From NCBI RefSeq assembly GCF_947179515.1, contig NC_067478.1, forward strand, positions 4,253,224 through 4,317,223: 64,000 nucleotides of DNA, in the 5' to 3' direction. Each line of letters opens with the position of its first letter. The first letter of the stretch is position 1. This document shows positions 11,580 to 23,662 of the stretch, in pieces. Origin of the DNA: Apodemus sylvaticus. Its lineage: Eukaryota > Chordata > Mammalia > Rodentia > Muridae. The notes under the pieces are model-generated. The model was not told the DNA's origin. It saw nothing but the letters and a program-made list of their open reading frames with translations, and searched no databases. Made by a program: the position numbers and the translations under genes.

Positions 11580-11780
11580 TATTTTTACTTTTAATTATTT
11601 GTATGTGTGTGGGTATACGTGTGTGGGTGCAGACGCCAGCACAGGCTGGAAGTGTGCCTTAGATCCCTCAGAGCTGGAGTGACAGGTGAGCCCCCTTCCG
11701 GGGCACTGGGAACCATGTTCCAATGCTCTGCAAGGGCAGAGTAGATTCCAACTGTTACGCCATCTCCCTGCCCAGTAGTC
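11580..11780 (-). repeat. B3 SINE, antisense
   Basis: Decayed B3 ending in CCATCTCCCTGCCC, with GCACTGGGAACCATG and CTCTGCAAGGGCAG. Confidence 0.65.
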
Positions 11781-12580
11781 AGCTATGTTATATTCGTCTT
11801 CTGAAAAAAAGCCAACCCCAAACAGGTCTTGATTTATCTTTCTATCCTCCCAAACTGTCCCTGGATGTAATTACAATAAAAATATGGCTAAATGTATAAT
11901 AATCCAAAGATCTTAAGCTTCAGTTTTTTAAATTAAGCCTCCATCTGCCCCCCTTATTCTCAGTGCTTATTTATAAAATGTCACTTGCCATTTAAGTAGA
12001 TTTGCCTTAAGTGATCTTTTCCCCAGGACCTATTTTATCATCAAATAGACTTTCTCTAAGCCCAAAATCTTCCTCATCAAAATTCTAGGGCCCACAAGGC
12101 ACGAAAGTGCCCTGGACATGTTGTGCACTCCATAGAGATTATACATTTGGCTTCAAAATTGCTAATCCCACTCTCTTGCAGAGCCTGGAGGAGATGAAAT
12201 TTCCCTTCTCTCTTTTCCCCGTGATACAGTGATACAGAGGGACCAATTCCCCAGGGCTTGCTGAGACCAGTGTAGCAGTGGCCACAGCTGCTGAGAGTCA
12301 GGGATGGTGCTGGCTCAGTACCACGGAGCTGATGGGTATGGGGAGCAGGGCAGGAGAAAGGTACAGGGAGCCTCAGGTTTGATTGGTCCCAAGGCTAAGC
12401 GTGGGCAGGAGCATAGTGAAACCAGAAATGCTGCCAGAGGAACCCACCCCTGTCCGTGAAGTACTGAGAGAACAGGACCAGGGCCTCAGCTGGGAGATGG
12501 GACGTTCAGTAACTCACCCGCCCTGCCCTATAGGGAACAGAGCAGCCATGCCACTCTCGGGGAAGCTCTAAGGTACGGGA
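11781..12580. other. Unique sequence, no gene seen
   Basis: Nothing recognised beyond A/T-rich, then G/A-rich sequence. Confidence 0.5.
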
Positions 12581-12584
12581 TCCA

Positions 12585-12990
12585 GCTGGGGGTGGTAGAA
12601 GACGCCTGTTATCCCAGGACTCAGGAGACAGGAGGATCGGGAGTTCAAGGTCCTCCTCAGCTGTGTAATGAGTCCTGTCTGGAGGACATGAGACTCTGTT
12701 TCAACAAACAAAGAACCCTAAGCAAAACAAACAAAATAAAGGTTAAGGGGGCTCAGGACATAAAGGTGACCTTCACTGTGGCTGGTGACCTAAGTTATAT
12801 TCCTGGGACCCGTGGGATAGAAGGAGAGAATCAGTTCCTGCAGGTTGTCCTGGGAGCTCCACATGTGTGTTGTGTCAATGCATGCATGACTCCTGTAACA
12901 CACACACACACACACACACACCATACAACACATATACACATACAAACATATACAACACATTTACATGCACACATAAACAACACACACAAA
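12585..12990 (+). repeat. B1 then B3 SINE
   Basis: A B1 (about 12585-12730: GCCTGTTATCCCAGGACTCA to GAGACTCTGTTTCAACAAAC) is followed by a B3-like SINE (about 12735-12895) whose CA tail opens the large AC-rich tract. Confidence 0.7.
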
Positions 12991-13695
12991 TACACACATA
13001 ACACATGCATACACAATACACATACATAGACATAGATGCATACACACAATATACAACACACACAATATACAACACACACACAACACACACAATATACAAC
13101 ACATACACAACACACACATATGTACACATAAACAACACACACAACACATGCATATACACACAACACACATGCACACATAACACACAAATCCACATGTAAC
13201 ATGCATAGACAACACACATATATAATATACATACACATACATAGACAAAATGCATACACACAATATACAAGACACACAATATACATATACACATATATAC
13301 AACACACATATACATACACACATATGTAGCACACACATACAATATATACATATACAACACACATATGCATATACAATACACACATACAAAACATATACAA
13401 ACATACACACATAAAGCATACCTGTATAAAACACACATACATACACATACACAATACATATACACAACACACATAAACATACACACATATACAGCACACA
13501 CATACACAATATACACATATACAACACACATGCATACACAATACACTCATACAAAGCATATACAAACATACACACATAAAACATACATGTATATAACACA
13601 CATACATACACATACACAACACACATACAAAACCCACACATTCTCATATTCACATACACACCACACACACATACAACATACACACACACAAAGTG
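12898..13695. repeat. 800-bp AC-rich simple-sequence tract
   Basis: An almost pure alternation of ACAC with AT, CAT and ATG interruptions. It has an internal tandem duplication: about 13350-13465 resembles 13518-13632, period about 168-170 bp. The alternating purine-pyrimidine composition could favour Z-DNA. Long cysteine/valine- and threonine/histidine-rich ORFs in several frames are by-products. Confidence 0.9.
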
Positions 13696-13714
13696 GATCA
13701 CTATAATAAAATGC

Positions 13715-13895
13715 TTTAAAGGTTTGAGATTGGGTTGGTGAGGTGCTTTAGTGGGTAAAGGCATTTGCCACTGAGTAGTACGCAGTAGAAGAGAATGAAC
13801 TACCACGAGTTGTCCCCTGACCTCCACAGGTACATGCCTGTATGCACGTGTGTGCATGTGCACAAACTCACACTAAATAAAAAGGGTAGAGATTA
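13715..13895 (+). repeat. B3 SINE
   Basis: Contains GTAAAGGCATTTGCCACTGA and CCCCTGACCTCCACAGG, then an A-rich end. Confidence 0.65.
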
Positions 13896-14039
13896 AAGGT
13901 ACAAAACCACTTCAATAGGATGCAGCGACCATGAGGATAATTTTGCTGTTTAGAAGGAATCAGGTTATCAGGCTGCAACTGGACAAGTGGCATGATTCAC
14001 ACTACATGGTTAGTGTGAGGTCCTGGGTTTAATCTCTGC

Positions 14040-14042
14040 GGT

Positions 14043-14098
<56 letters not shown>
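14040..14098. repeat. (GT)n(GA)n compound microsatellite
   Basis: A GT run switching to GA at about 14068. Confidence 0.95.
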
Positions 14099-14099
<1 letters not shown>

Positions 14100-14100
<1 letters not shown>

Positions 14101-15180
14101 ATGTACAAAAACCTGCAAACAACAGGACACCAAAAATGTATCTTCAGCTCTTTTTTCTGATCACTTCAGACACAAGGTGTGAGGTGCAAAGCAAAGCTCT
14201 GAGAGAGGAGGGAGGAGGAGGGGAGGGATGACCCTGGAGCACTGTCCTCTAAGCTGGATGCCCAGCTCCTTCTGTATCCTCTGGCTCGTGTGCGGAGTCC
14301 CTGCTGGATTCAGGGGGCTTCTGTATTTCACTGCTTTCTCAGGGTCAGACACCGTGCCCTTCATTGCATCCCAACAGGCTTTGAGTCAGCCGTGGGCAGC
14401 AAATCAGCCAGGGCTGCCCTGCCTCTGTCCCAACAACACAGGTCAGTGAGATACAACGGGGACCCAAGACCCAGGACCCAAGGGGCCCCCTGCTTCAGTG
14501 CTTAGGGCGGGAGAAGAGGCGCTTGCCTTACTTTGAGCTGCTCTGTGGGCTCCCTTAGAAAGTGCTCTTCCTAAAGGCAGGGCCCTGGCTTTGGAAGCGC
14601 TCTGCAGGCACCAGGGCCCCATGGGCGGCAATGCTGCTTGGCACTACCCCTGCTCCCCGGGGGGGCACCTCTGAGATCATCTCAGTAAAACTTTAATGCC
14701 TGGAAGTCGATTAGGGTGGAGCATTCTTCTGTAATCAAGAGGCGATGCTTTTATTGGAAAGGTGCAAACTGCAGGGGTGGGAGGCAGCTCTGGGAGGCTC
14801 TGGAGAGCTAATGGCTTGGGCTGGAGGATGGTTCTGACAGCGTGGATCTGCCAAGGCGAGGCAGGCAGGAAGCAATGGTGGGCAGGGGGCTTCACAACTA
14901 TTCTGAATACATTTGCTTTCCTGGGATCTCCCAACAGTTCCATCGTCTAGGAATCCCCCTTCCCCCCCAACTCTTAAGAGAGGAGGGGCAGATGTTGGGA
15001 AAATAAATCTGGAAGTAGAGTTCAGCCCCTGATATACCCTCTTACAGTAACTAGCCCTGGAGGGAAGGATGGAGGGAGAGCCCCCCTCCCCCACAAGCCT
15101 GCCTTCTCTGAGCGTGGTCCTTCCCAACAACCCCTTTTCATCAGCTAAGGGAACCCCGACAACTGCAAGAGGAAACCGTG
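14100..15180. other. Unique sequence, no gene seen
   Basis: GC-moderate, with no repeat or exon that I can support. Confidence 0.45.
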
Positions 15181-15500
15181 TTACTGCTGCTGGGTAACAA
15201 ATCAACCCAAACTCACAATCTTGGGGGAAGCATTTTATCATGCCCTGTGTGTGGGTCAGGGATTCTGTGTGTGTGGGTCAGGGAGTCAGGCAGGACTGGA
15301 GTGGAGATGGATGAACTCTCCTCCAGGGCTGCTTCTGGCAGCTTTAGCTAGGAAAAATGGATAGGCAAGCACTGCGATTCAACCCAGCTGGCTGGCTGCT
15401 CAAGATAGCTCATGGCAGGGGGTCTCAGCCTGACCTTTTGTAGCCACTGGCCAGGGCACCCAGACATGGCCTCATTAGCAGGACAGGCTTAGGATACACT
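15181..15500. repeat. Old interspersed repeat remnant
   Basis: GCTGGGTAACAAATCAACCC with a following TGTGGGTCAGGGATTCTG resembles an ancient mammal-wide repeat end. The family is not assigned. Confidence 0.4.
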
Positions 15501-15664
15501 GATACCCAGCCTTGTTTCCCTCCCAGAGAGCATCCTGAGAGGACCAGGCAGGCCTCTGAACTAGGGTAATGCTCACCGCAGTTTCTCGTGGACTCAATCA
15601 CAGCTCAGGGGAAGGGACACAAGCAGTCACCTCGCCACGGTGCTAAAGAACATGCAGCCAAGTT

Positions 15665-15875
15665 TTCTTTTTGGGGGGGTAGGTGTGGTGGGTGTGGGAG
15701 GGGACACGGTCTCACACACCCTCCAGCTGCCCTGGAACTCTCTAAGCTGTTGAGCTCTGATCCCCCTTGCTTTACCTTCTGAATGTGGGGTTACAGGCGT
15801 GTGCTGCCACACTCAGTGGCATGGCATTGGGACTTGAACAGGCAAGAACCCTGTCCACTGAGCTTCACCCCAGCT
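15665..15875 (-). repeat. B4-like SINE, antisense
   Basis: Contains GGGTTACAGGCGTGTGCTGC and a tail CCACTGAGCTTCACCCCAGC. Confidence 0.65.
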
Positions 15876-15954
15876 TATTTCTTATTGTCCCTATGACTCT
15901 CATTCTCCAGGTACCTTAGGAATTTTAATCGGAATTACTAAAAGCTGCAGTCCC

Positions 15955-16040
15955 AACATGGGCTTTGCCACTAACCAACCATATGGCCTTGGTCTGGCCA
16001 CCTGGTCCATATTTTCTCATTTCATAAAATCACAGTGCAA
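15955..16040 (+). repeat. MIR SINE remnant
   Basis: GGGCTTTGCCACTAACCAAC... followed by ATTTTCTCATTTCATAAAAT matches the MIR core order. Confidence 0.6.
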
Positions 16041-17510
16041 TTAAAAAAAATAAACTATGTCTCATCACTTACCGATCGTCTTGAAAGGATGGCCATCGCA
16101 CAAACCTCAGAGCAGTATTCGCTGGGAGTCAAGAACCGCTGAGCTGCAGGCTGGACTCCTGGACTCTGCTGAACAGACGCTTGGGGCCGCGGAGGGAGCA
16201 GTGGTGAGGGTGGACTGAGAGACGGACAGAGGGGAGACGCTCGCCCAAAACCTGAGGGGAGAAGGACCTTCTGGGGGACGGACTGCTGAGTGCCACTGTT
16301 GTCAGAGAGTGGAAGCGTGGGAAAGACCATCAATGTGGGTGAGCCCACACGCTATGTGCCTGGCCCAGGGGTGGGAAGACAGGCATGAGTAAGCCTAGAA
16401 AGTGAGAGAGAGACCAGAGAGCACAGGCTTGTGTGGTCCAGGCCAGGCTGGAACTAACCCAAAGAGTGTTAGCTGGTGTAAGGCTGTGTACTCAAGTGAG
16501 GTTACAGGCAGGAAGGCAGGGCTAGTGTTTGTGTGTGTGTGCGTGCGCACACATGCGCACATGTATGTGTACATGCACGTGTGCATTAGTATGTGTGCAT
16601 TTGTATGTGTGCATATGTGCTTCTGCATGTGTGCAAGTCTCTGTGTGCATGTACGGGTGCATGCACATGCACATGTGGTGTTGTGGATCACACAGGGCAC
16701 ACCCTTAGAAGAGACCCGTGCTTGGTTTAACACCAGGCTCTTCTGGTTTTGAAAGTTTTAATTTTATATGAAAAATGAGCTGTGACTTCATTCCCATTTG
16801 TATGGACGGATGCAGCAGGCTTGCAGGCCAGACTGTCCCGAGGTTCAGCTGGAGATCTGGTACCCAGTGCATCGTAGAAATGGAATAGCAAGACTGAATA
16901 GTGTACCAGCTCCATGGGTGTGGGCTATGGGCAGTGGTAGGGTGGGATGGGGAGGTATTCTGACACCTGTGAAGCCAGGTTGATGTAGAGTTTGGCCTCA
17001 AGTTAACAAGATTGCAGCCTAAGGATGAGACTGGGAAAGAATGTGCTTCAGGCCCCCGGGGGAGCAGACAGGTGGCTCCCAGCATGCCACTCTCCAGGCA
17101 CACCTGTCTCACTGGAAGGATTAAAGCTGAAGGAGTACCTGAAGTGTGGAGAAGCCAGTCTAAGAAAGATCATAGTGAAAAGGATCTGCTGACCAGGAGC
17201 AGGATGGCCCGAGTCCTTCCCTGCTTTAAGAACAGAGTGTCCCAGCTGCAGCCCCTGCGAAGGCCTCTTCCCCTTACAGATAGCACAGGCTCCTACTGAG
17301 AGGCCGCCTGTCAGCCCCTGGCTAAAGGACTCCCAGGTGCCCGGATCTGTCACCTGGGAAGATGAGCTGACACCAAGGGGGCACCAGTGGCCTGCCACTT
17401 GTCCTGTCTCCAGCCCTCTCTTCCCACCCACTTGCCTGGCTGCAGGCTGTAAGACAGGAGAGATCCCACTTCTGCAACAGGGACCTTGATTTCCTTTCCT
17501 CACAGCCATG
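16041..17510. other. Mostly unique sequence with a GT-rich patch at about 16525-16680
   Basis: No exon supported. The GT-rich patch alternates GTGTGC and CATGTG. Confidence 0.5.
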
Positions 17511-17515
17511 CTGTT

Positions 17516-17577
17516 GTGTCTGTCTGTCTGCCTGTCTGTCTGTCTGCCTGCCTGCCTGCCTGCCTGTCTGTCTGTGG
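17516..17577. repeat. (TGTC/TGCC)n tetranucleotide microsatellite
   Basis: TGTC and TGCC units alternate in blocks. Confidence 0.95.
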
Positions 17578-18092
17578 CATCAATAACTCTGACAAACTCC
17601 ATCACCCCAACAATCCATCTCAATGTTCCTCTTGAATCTGCATCCAAGACATTTTAGTTGGTGTGGGGGTGGATGAGGGAGGGCGTGGAGAGCGGCGGAA
17701 GGTGACTGCAGTGGAGCCCTTCCCAAAGCAATGGGATGAAAAGAATCAGAGACGTAACCAGCAGGACTGTGACCAGCAGGATCTCACTTTAGCCGGTTCT
17801 CTTGGGAACAGTCGATAAACGGATCCTTACTATCAGCAGAGGCCGGTTTAGAATAGCATGCGTGGGAAAGCACAGAACTGAGTCTTCATGATGCAGGACT
17901 TTGTCTTCTGACTACTTGTGACCAGCTCAGACAGAAAAGGTTTTGTCTTCTCATCACAGGATGGCAAACGGTCATCAGGGACAGAGGATTAGGACCAGAA
18001 ACCCGGCGGTCATAAACAACTCATAGAAATCTCTTTTCTGCCCCCCCCCCAACCTCCCGACAAGGCAGGAGCAATTATTAACCTCAGATGAA
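17578..18092. other. Unique sequence, no gene seen
   Basis: Nothing recognised except a short C-run at about 18042. Confidence 0.5.
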
Positions 18093-18094
18093 GG

Positions 18095-18360
18095 GCACCA
18101 GGTGCTGGGACGCAGTCTGCAATGCCAGCACTTGGAAGGTGGAGGCAGAAGGCTCAGAAGTTGAAGGTCATCCTTGGCTACATAGCAAGTTAGAGGGCAG
18201 TCTGGGCTAAGACACTATCTCTGAACAAAGAAACAAACATTTTGATGAGGAAACAGGCACAGAGAGGTTAAGTAACTTGCTTCTATGGCACAGCTCAGGA
18301 GAGGCAGGCTGCAGAGCTGCAGGGTCCTCTGCAACTCCATTCTAAAACTCTCCCTCAGCC
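18095..18360. repeat. B1 SINE (sense) next to MIR (antisense)
   Basis: B1-type sequence at 18095-18235 (GCAATGCCAGCACTTGGAAG, AGACACTATCTCTG). An antisense MIR follows at about 18243-18350 (GATGAGGAAACAGGCACAGA, GGTTAAGTAACTTGC). Confidence 0.7.
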
Positions 18361-19695
18361 CCAGTGTCGTGCTTCCTCTGAGTCCTTGGTTGGAGGATCC
18401 TGAGCCCCAGTACCCTTGCCTAAGGTCTAACCTCAGTGGTCTGGTCAGATCACTTTTGGGAAAGGTGGAATAAACAAAGAAAGACTGTCAGCCCACTGGG
18501 GTAAAGGAGAAATCACCGGGATCATCTGATGGAAGGGTCACAAAGCCACTCTCGGGTACTATAAAATGACATAAACCACACAACCGAGTGCCGGGGTCCG
18601 TGGCCACGAGCTCATGGCTCGTGGCCTCATCTGCAGCAGTCCACCTCATTTGGGTTTGCCTCTTGTCTGCTGATGTGTTTCACTGATGTCCACCACAGAT
18701 AGATTTTCTCGTATTCCAAGAGAAGCCAGATCATAGTTTTTCCCCCCGTGAGATTGTCATAAGAATTAATGAAGTAACTTACCAACGAACTAATGCAGTA
18801 AGTCACCATTGATGCCTAGAACGTTGGGGGGTATAGAGTGGTAGCTTTCATAGACCTCGGTTCTATCCCCAGCACTGTATAAAGTGGCAAAGTTGAAGGT
18901 CATCCTTGGCTCAGAGAGACAGAAACAGAGACAGACAGACAGACAGACAGACATACACACACACACAGAGCACAAAAAGACAAGGGAGAAGAGAAGCGCA
19001 TGCAGATATGGCAGCCCCTCTGACTAGAGTCAGTGACTATCCAGCCCAGATAGATTCCCCTAAGACCAAATGGCTGGTACTCAAGGGCACGGGGCTGCCT
19101 GGCCCCTGACCCTGGGCGGAGGGTGTGTCCCTCCTGGACGCTTCCTGCAGACCCCGGCTGCTCCTACACTACTATGTAGCTGCACACATTTCAGGCGACT
19201 CCATGCCGCCTGGCTTCGGATCTTCTCAGCATCATTCGTGCTGGTTCCTGACTCTCAGAGACATTTTCTTCCTTTAGAGCAAAGCCTTTCCTTAAGCCTG
19301 TGTCAATGGAACGGCTGCAGGGAGCTCTCAGCTCCTGTGGAAGCCAAGGCTTTAGCACAGCTCCTGCCCCACCTTATTAGCACCACAGGGCTGTATTATA
19401 CAAGCTCAGACTTCCCCATTTAAGTCAGGGGCTCACCTACTGTTTACTCAGGCCATTAAACCATTAAGGAAAAACATGGTGCCTTCAGGAGCCAGGGAGC
19501 TGTGCACTTTGTTGGAGAGGAAGCCAATTTCCTTTGCTCTGTGCAAGCAAATGCTCTGCACACCCATTACAAGTTCCAGGAACTCTGCTGTGAGGAGGGC
19601 CAGGTGTGGAGACACAGACCAGGAAGCAGGGGCTGCCACTTCATCCAGGGCACTCAGCTTCTGGGACATCACAACTTCAAAAAGGGCTCAGAATG
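18361..19695. other. Mostly unique sequence
   Basis: Holds a B4-like fragment (about 18825-18910), an (ACAG)n run at 18930-18955 and a MIR-tail-like piece near 18750. No exon supported. Confidence 0.45.
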
Positions 19696-19698
19696 GCT

Positions 19699-19699
<1 letters not shown>

Positions 19700-19739
<40 letters not shown>

Positions 19740-19866
19740 TGTGAGTGTGTGAGAGTGTGTGAGTGTGTGTAAGAGTATGTGTGTGTGTGAGAGCGAGAGT
19801 ATGTAAGTGTGTGTGTGTGTGAGTGTGTGAGTGTGAGTGTGTGAGAGTATGTGAGTGTGTGTAAGA

Positions 19867-19925
<59 letters not shown>

Positions 19926-19945
19926 TGTGTGTGTGTGTGTGAGAT
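19700..19945. repeat. GT-rich complex microsatellite
   Basis: GTGTGAGTGT variants with two GA interruptions, the last at about 19898-19924. Confidence 0.95.
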
Positions 19946-20270
19946 GCACATCTGGGTAAGCGTTCACCTATGTCTCTGGAGGCCAGGGTGTCTTTCTCTA
20001 TTGCTTTCCCCTTATGTTTTGGAGCAGTCTCTCACTGAACCTGGAGCTCATCGATTCAACTGGACTTGCTGGCCCAAAAACTCCAGGGATCTGTCTGTCT
20101 GTCTGTCTTCCTCCTTCCCAGGGTTGGGGTTACACATCCCTGTCACTACACCTGGCTTTTAGGTATAGATTCGAGCCCAGGGCCTCACACTAACACAGAA
20201 GGTGCTTCACCCACTGAGGATCTCCTCAGACCAAAGGCCTACTAAACAAACAACTGATAGCGAAAAGTAG
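19946..20270 (-). repeat. B4/RSINE-type SINE, antisense
   Basis: Contains CTCTCACTGAACCTGGAGCT, GGGTTGGGGTTACACATCC and CACCCACTGAGGATCTCC. A (TCTG)n run is at about 20091. Confidence 0.65.
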
Positions 20271-20379
20271 AGTGAGGAGATGTATTTCCTGTGGATGGCC
20301 ACCCCAGGAAGAGGCACACAAGGACCCAGTGACCCCTCACATCCTGCTCTGAGGTCTAGGTTCAGGTATCAGGTGAGTA

Positions 20380-20930
20380 TAGAGGGTGAGTTTCCTGTTA
20401 ACCATAATTTTAACATGTGGTTGAGAGGCAGGATAATGGCTCAGCAGTTAAGAGCACTGGCTGCTCTTCCAGAGGACCTGGGTTCAATTCCCAGCACGGA
20501 CACGGCTGTAGCTTCAGTCTCAGGGGATCTAATACCTTCTACATAAAACAAAATAAAACATTTTTAAGTAAAATATGTTTAGAAGACAGAAAACAAAGGC
20601 AAGCACCGTGTACCAAGGGAGCAGAAACAAGGGAAGGGCAAGTAGTTTACAAACAACACTATTAATTTTTACTCGAAATTAAAATCCTTAGGTTGTAGAT
20701 GTAGCTCAGTGGAAAGAGACTGTCTGTCATGCACAGAGTCCTGGGCCTGAGACTCAGTGCTACAAAACAAATAAGTCATGACAAATAAAAATTCAGTTAT
20801 GTACTTGTCACACAATACAGTTAAAATAGAACAGCCTAGAAACGTGGAGATCCACGCACTGTTTCTGTGAGGGCCGCTCCCGAGGGTTCACCCACACAAC
20901 ATCCTGCAGGCCAGGTTTGTTTTAAAGACT
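20380..20930 (+). repeat. Inverted duplication, left arm
   Basis: Runs from GGTGAGTTTCCTGTTAACC to CTGCAGGCCAGGTTTGTTTT and matches 23663-24252 in reverse complement over its whole length, by eye roughly 85-90 percent with small indels. It includes a B2 SINE (20416-20560) and an ID/B1-like SINE (about 20690-20790), both also present in the right arm. Confidence 0.85.
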
Positions 20931-20939
20931 TATTTACAC

Positions 20940-21118
20940 TGTGTGTGTGTGTGTGTGTGTGTGTGCATATGTGTGTATGTGTGCATATGAGTGCCACATG
21001 TGTGCAGTGTCTGCAGCCAGAAGGCATCACATCCCTGGGGTACTAGAGCTGAACGTGAGCTTGGGTCCTCTGGAAGAGCAGCAAGCCCTCTCAACCACTG
21101 AGCCATCTCTCTGGCCCC
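20940..21118 (-). repeat. B2/B3 SINE, antisense, with GT run
   Basis: A GT run, then GGGTCCTCTGGAAGAGCAGC and CCACTGAGCCATCTCTCTGG. Confidence 0.85.
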
Positions 21119-21119
21119 T

Positions 21120-21940
21120 GAAGACATTTAAACGTATCAGACTTCACAAATGTCTAGGGAGATAACATGAACTTTTCATTACAGAAATACCAACCATCAT
21201 TGGCCCAATACGGCACCTCACTGGCTTGTCCCTGCTCCGTCCATCCTGTGCTCTGCACTTGACCCTGCCTGTGGGTCAAGTGATTTGCCTCTCTCCAGAC
21301 ATGTTCATGCTGTGTACCCACCCTCTAAAGCATGAATGTATTCATAGTAACCAACAGGCCCTGTATGTGAAAGGGCTCTTCCTCCATGGTACACAGTGGT
21401 TTGCATTATGCGCAGGATTAGAGCTTTCTGGAAAACATCAGTAGGATCTACTATTGCTCAGAGGATGAACTGCTGAAAATCTATGGTCCGACTAGAGAAA
21501 AGCAAACCTGTAGAGTGCCTTTCTCCAGGTCCCTGCTGTGTGTTTGCAGCCACACACATCTCTGTTAGCCAGAAGAGAGAGACATAAAGGAAATCCTGGT
21601 TGTGGAGGAGATGGTGCTCACACGAAAGTCTGGGAGATGTCTTGGTGTACTGGGCACGTGACTTGCTGTGCACATGTTGGACAGTCTCTTCACAGTATCT
21701 GGAGCTTAGCAGAGTTGTTCGAATCAGATTCTGCTCTCAATAGGCGAGGAATGGAGCTTTATTCCCTGTGGCCAAAGCTCAGCCCTGGTCCGTCCTGCAA
21801 GGTGCTGTCAGAGCCCCAGGTCCTAGGCTTTTCCTCTTTCTACATGCAAATTCTGAGCAATTCCAATTCTTTGGCGTCTATTGTCTCAGCAGCCTGATAT
21901 CCAAGGGGAGGGACACAGTCTCTTTACAGTATCTTTACCC
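21120..21940. other. Unique sequence, no gene seen
   Basis: Lies in the loop of the inverted duplication. No exon or repeat recognised. Confidence 0.5.
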
Positions 21941-21944
21941 CAGG

Positions 21945-22165
21945 AACAGGAGAGGCAGCACAGCTGTTAGGAGTGTTACCGCTCTTTTATTAGAGGCCTC
22001 GGGTTTAGTTTCCAGCACCCACAGTCTTGTGGCTCAGACTCCCTTAACTCCAGCTCCAAGGGATCTGGCACCCTCTTGTGGCCTCCTCAGGCACTGCACT
22101 CACATGCACACTCAGACACAGCATATGCACATAATTTTAAAATACTACTCACTCCCCCCCCCCCC
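21945..22165 (+). repeat. B3 SINE with C-run
   Basis: GCACCCACAGTCTTGTGGCT and GGCACCCTCTTGTGGCCTCC; a (C)n run at about 22153-22168 follows. Confidence 0.7.
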
Positions 22166-22264
22166 CCATTAAATCTTTACTGTAGCCAGGACAGTTAAGT
22201 TTACGGAAGAATCAAAGGAATAAACAGGACTTTGCTCTTTGGGAGGTGAAAGTGGATCAAACAG

Positions 22265-22880
22265 ATTATCATATGGTCATAGGTGTGTGTGTGTGTGTGT
22301 GTGTATGTTTGTGTGCCGTGCTCGCGCAAGCCTGTGCACACATGCTTACACGCACACATTGGGAGGCAGACACTCACTTGCTGATATGAACTTGTGTTGA
22401 GGACAGATGCCAGGATAGCTTTCTTCCCTTTCCTCTCCACCTTCTTGTTTTTGAGACAAGGTCTCTCACTGAACATGAAGCTTACCAGGAAGGCCCAGAT
22501 AGCTGGCCAGTAGCTGGCCAGTGAGCTCCAGGATTCTCCTGTCTTGGTCTTCCCAGGTCTAGGATTACAGGCATGTGCTGCAACATCCAGCTTCTACATG
22601 AGTTCTGGGGAGCCAAACTCAGGTCCCGGGATTGTACAGCACACACTTTATCCACTGAGCTGTCTCTCTAACAATAGACATTTGTTTTAAACCAAACTAT
22701 ATCTGGGTTGGAGTGGTAAAGAGCACTGATTGCTCTTCCAGAGGTGCTGAGTTTAATTCCTAGCAACCACATGGTGGCTCACAACCATCTGTAATGGGAT
22801 CGGATGCCCTTTTCTGGGCTGCAGGCACACAGGCAATAGAGCACTCACATGGCTACAATACATAAATAAATAAACACGCA
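22265..22880. repeat. GT run, B4 (antisense) and B2 (sense)
   Basis: GT run at 22284-22304. Antisense B4 at about 22445-22672 ending CCACTGAGCTGTCTCTCTAA. Sense B2 at about 22700-22880 with CCACATGGTGGCTCACAACC and an (AAAT)n tail. Confidence 0.8.
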
Positions 22881-23660
22881 CACCCTAAAATTTCTCACAT
22901 AGTGAATGGTGGCCTGTCTCCCAGGATTTAGCACCTCACTCTCTGATCAGCTCTGCTTCTCTCTTGTCCCTCCCCCACCCTCCGGAAGAAGCCCAGCAGT
23001 GGCCCGTATCCTTCACCAGGAACTCAGTTTCCAAGGCTACCGTTGATTTGACTTGTTTCTCCCTTTTCTTTTTCATCCTCCTAATTCAGGAAGTCCTAAT
23101 GGGAGCTACCATGTGTTTACAGGCCTCCTCTGGGGGGAGCCTCTCCTCTGTTATGTTTTTTTAAGGAATGTCCCTTCCTGACCCAGTGAGCAAACTCTGA
23201 AAGTCACTGTCTCTCTTTGACCCCAAGAAGTGGCTCAGAAAGCTCGAAGTGGCTTAAAGCTGCCTCCAGTGTGACCTCAGCTCTGTGAGCTAGGGAAGGC
23301 GAGCACAGTCACAGTGGCCAGCCCCACAGCCAGCACAATAGGTCAGCACAGTAGGTCAACCATGGCCCATGGCCAGCACAGCAGGCCAGCACAGTGGCGG
23401 TGTGGTAGTCATCCTGCCAGGAGTGGGCAGTCTAAAGCAGTGGCCCACTTCGGCCATCAGAGTATTGAAACAGATTGGAATTTCTCCTGGAATCGGATGC
23501 TGAGGGGAGGAAAAGGCTGAAGGCTGTGCCAGGCAGAAGGGGGAGTCTGTCCCCCACAGAGAGATTTCACACAGTTCTGACAACTTTGCAAGACAGTCTG
23601 GAGCCCAGGCAATGGTGCCAGCTACTGAGTGGGGGTCAGTTCTGCTTAGCGATGCAACCT
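22881..23660. other. Mostly unique sequence
   Basis: A small cluster of GCCAGCACAG/AGGTCAGCACAG units lies at 23325-23395. No exon supported. Confidence 0.5.
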
Positions 23661-23662
23661 CT

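Noticed and set aside
12831..13863. ORFs up to 300 codons rich in Cys/Val/Tyr or Thr/His in several frames of both strands
   Set aside because: They are translations of the AC-rich simple repeat. Several overlapping frames stay open because the tract lacks stop-forming triplets.
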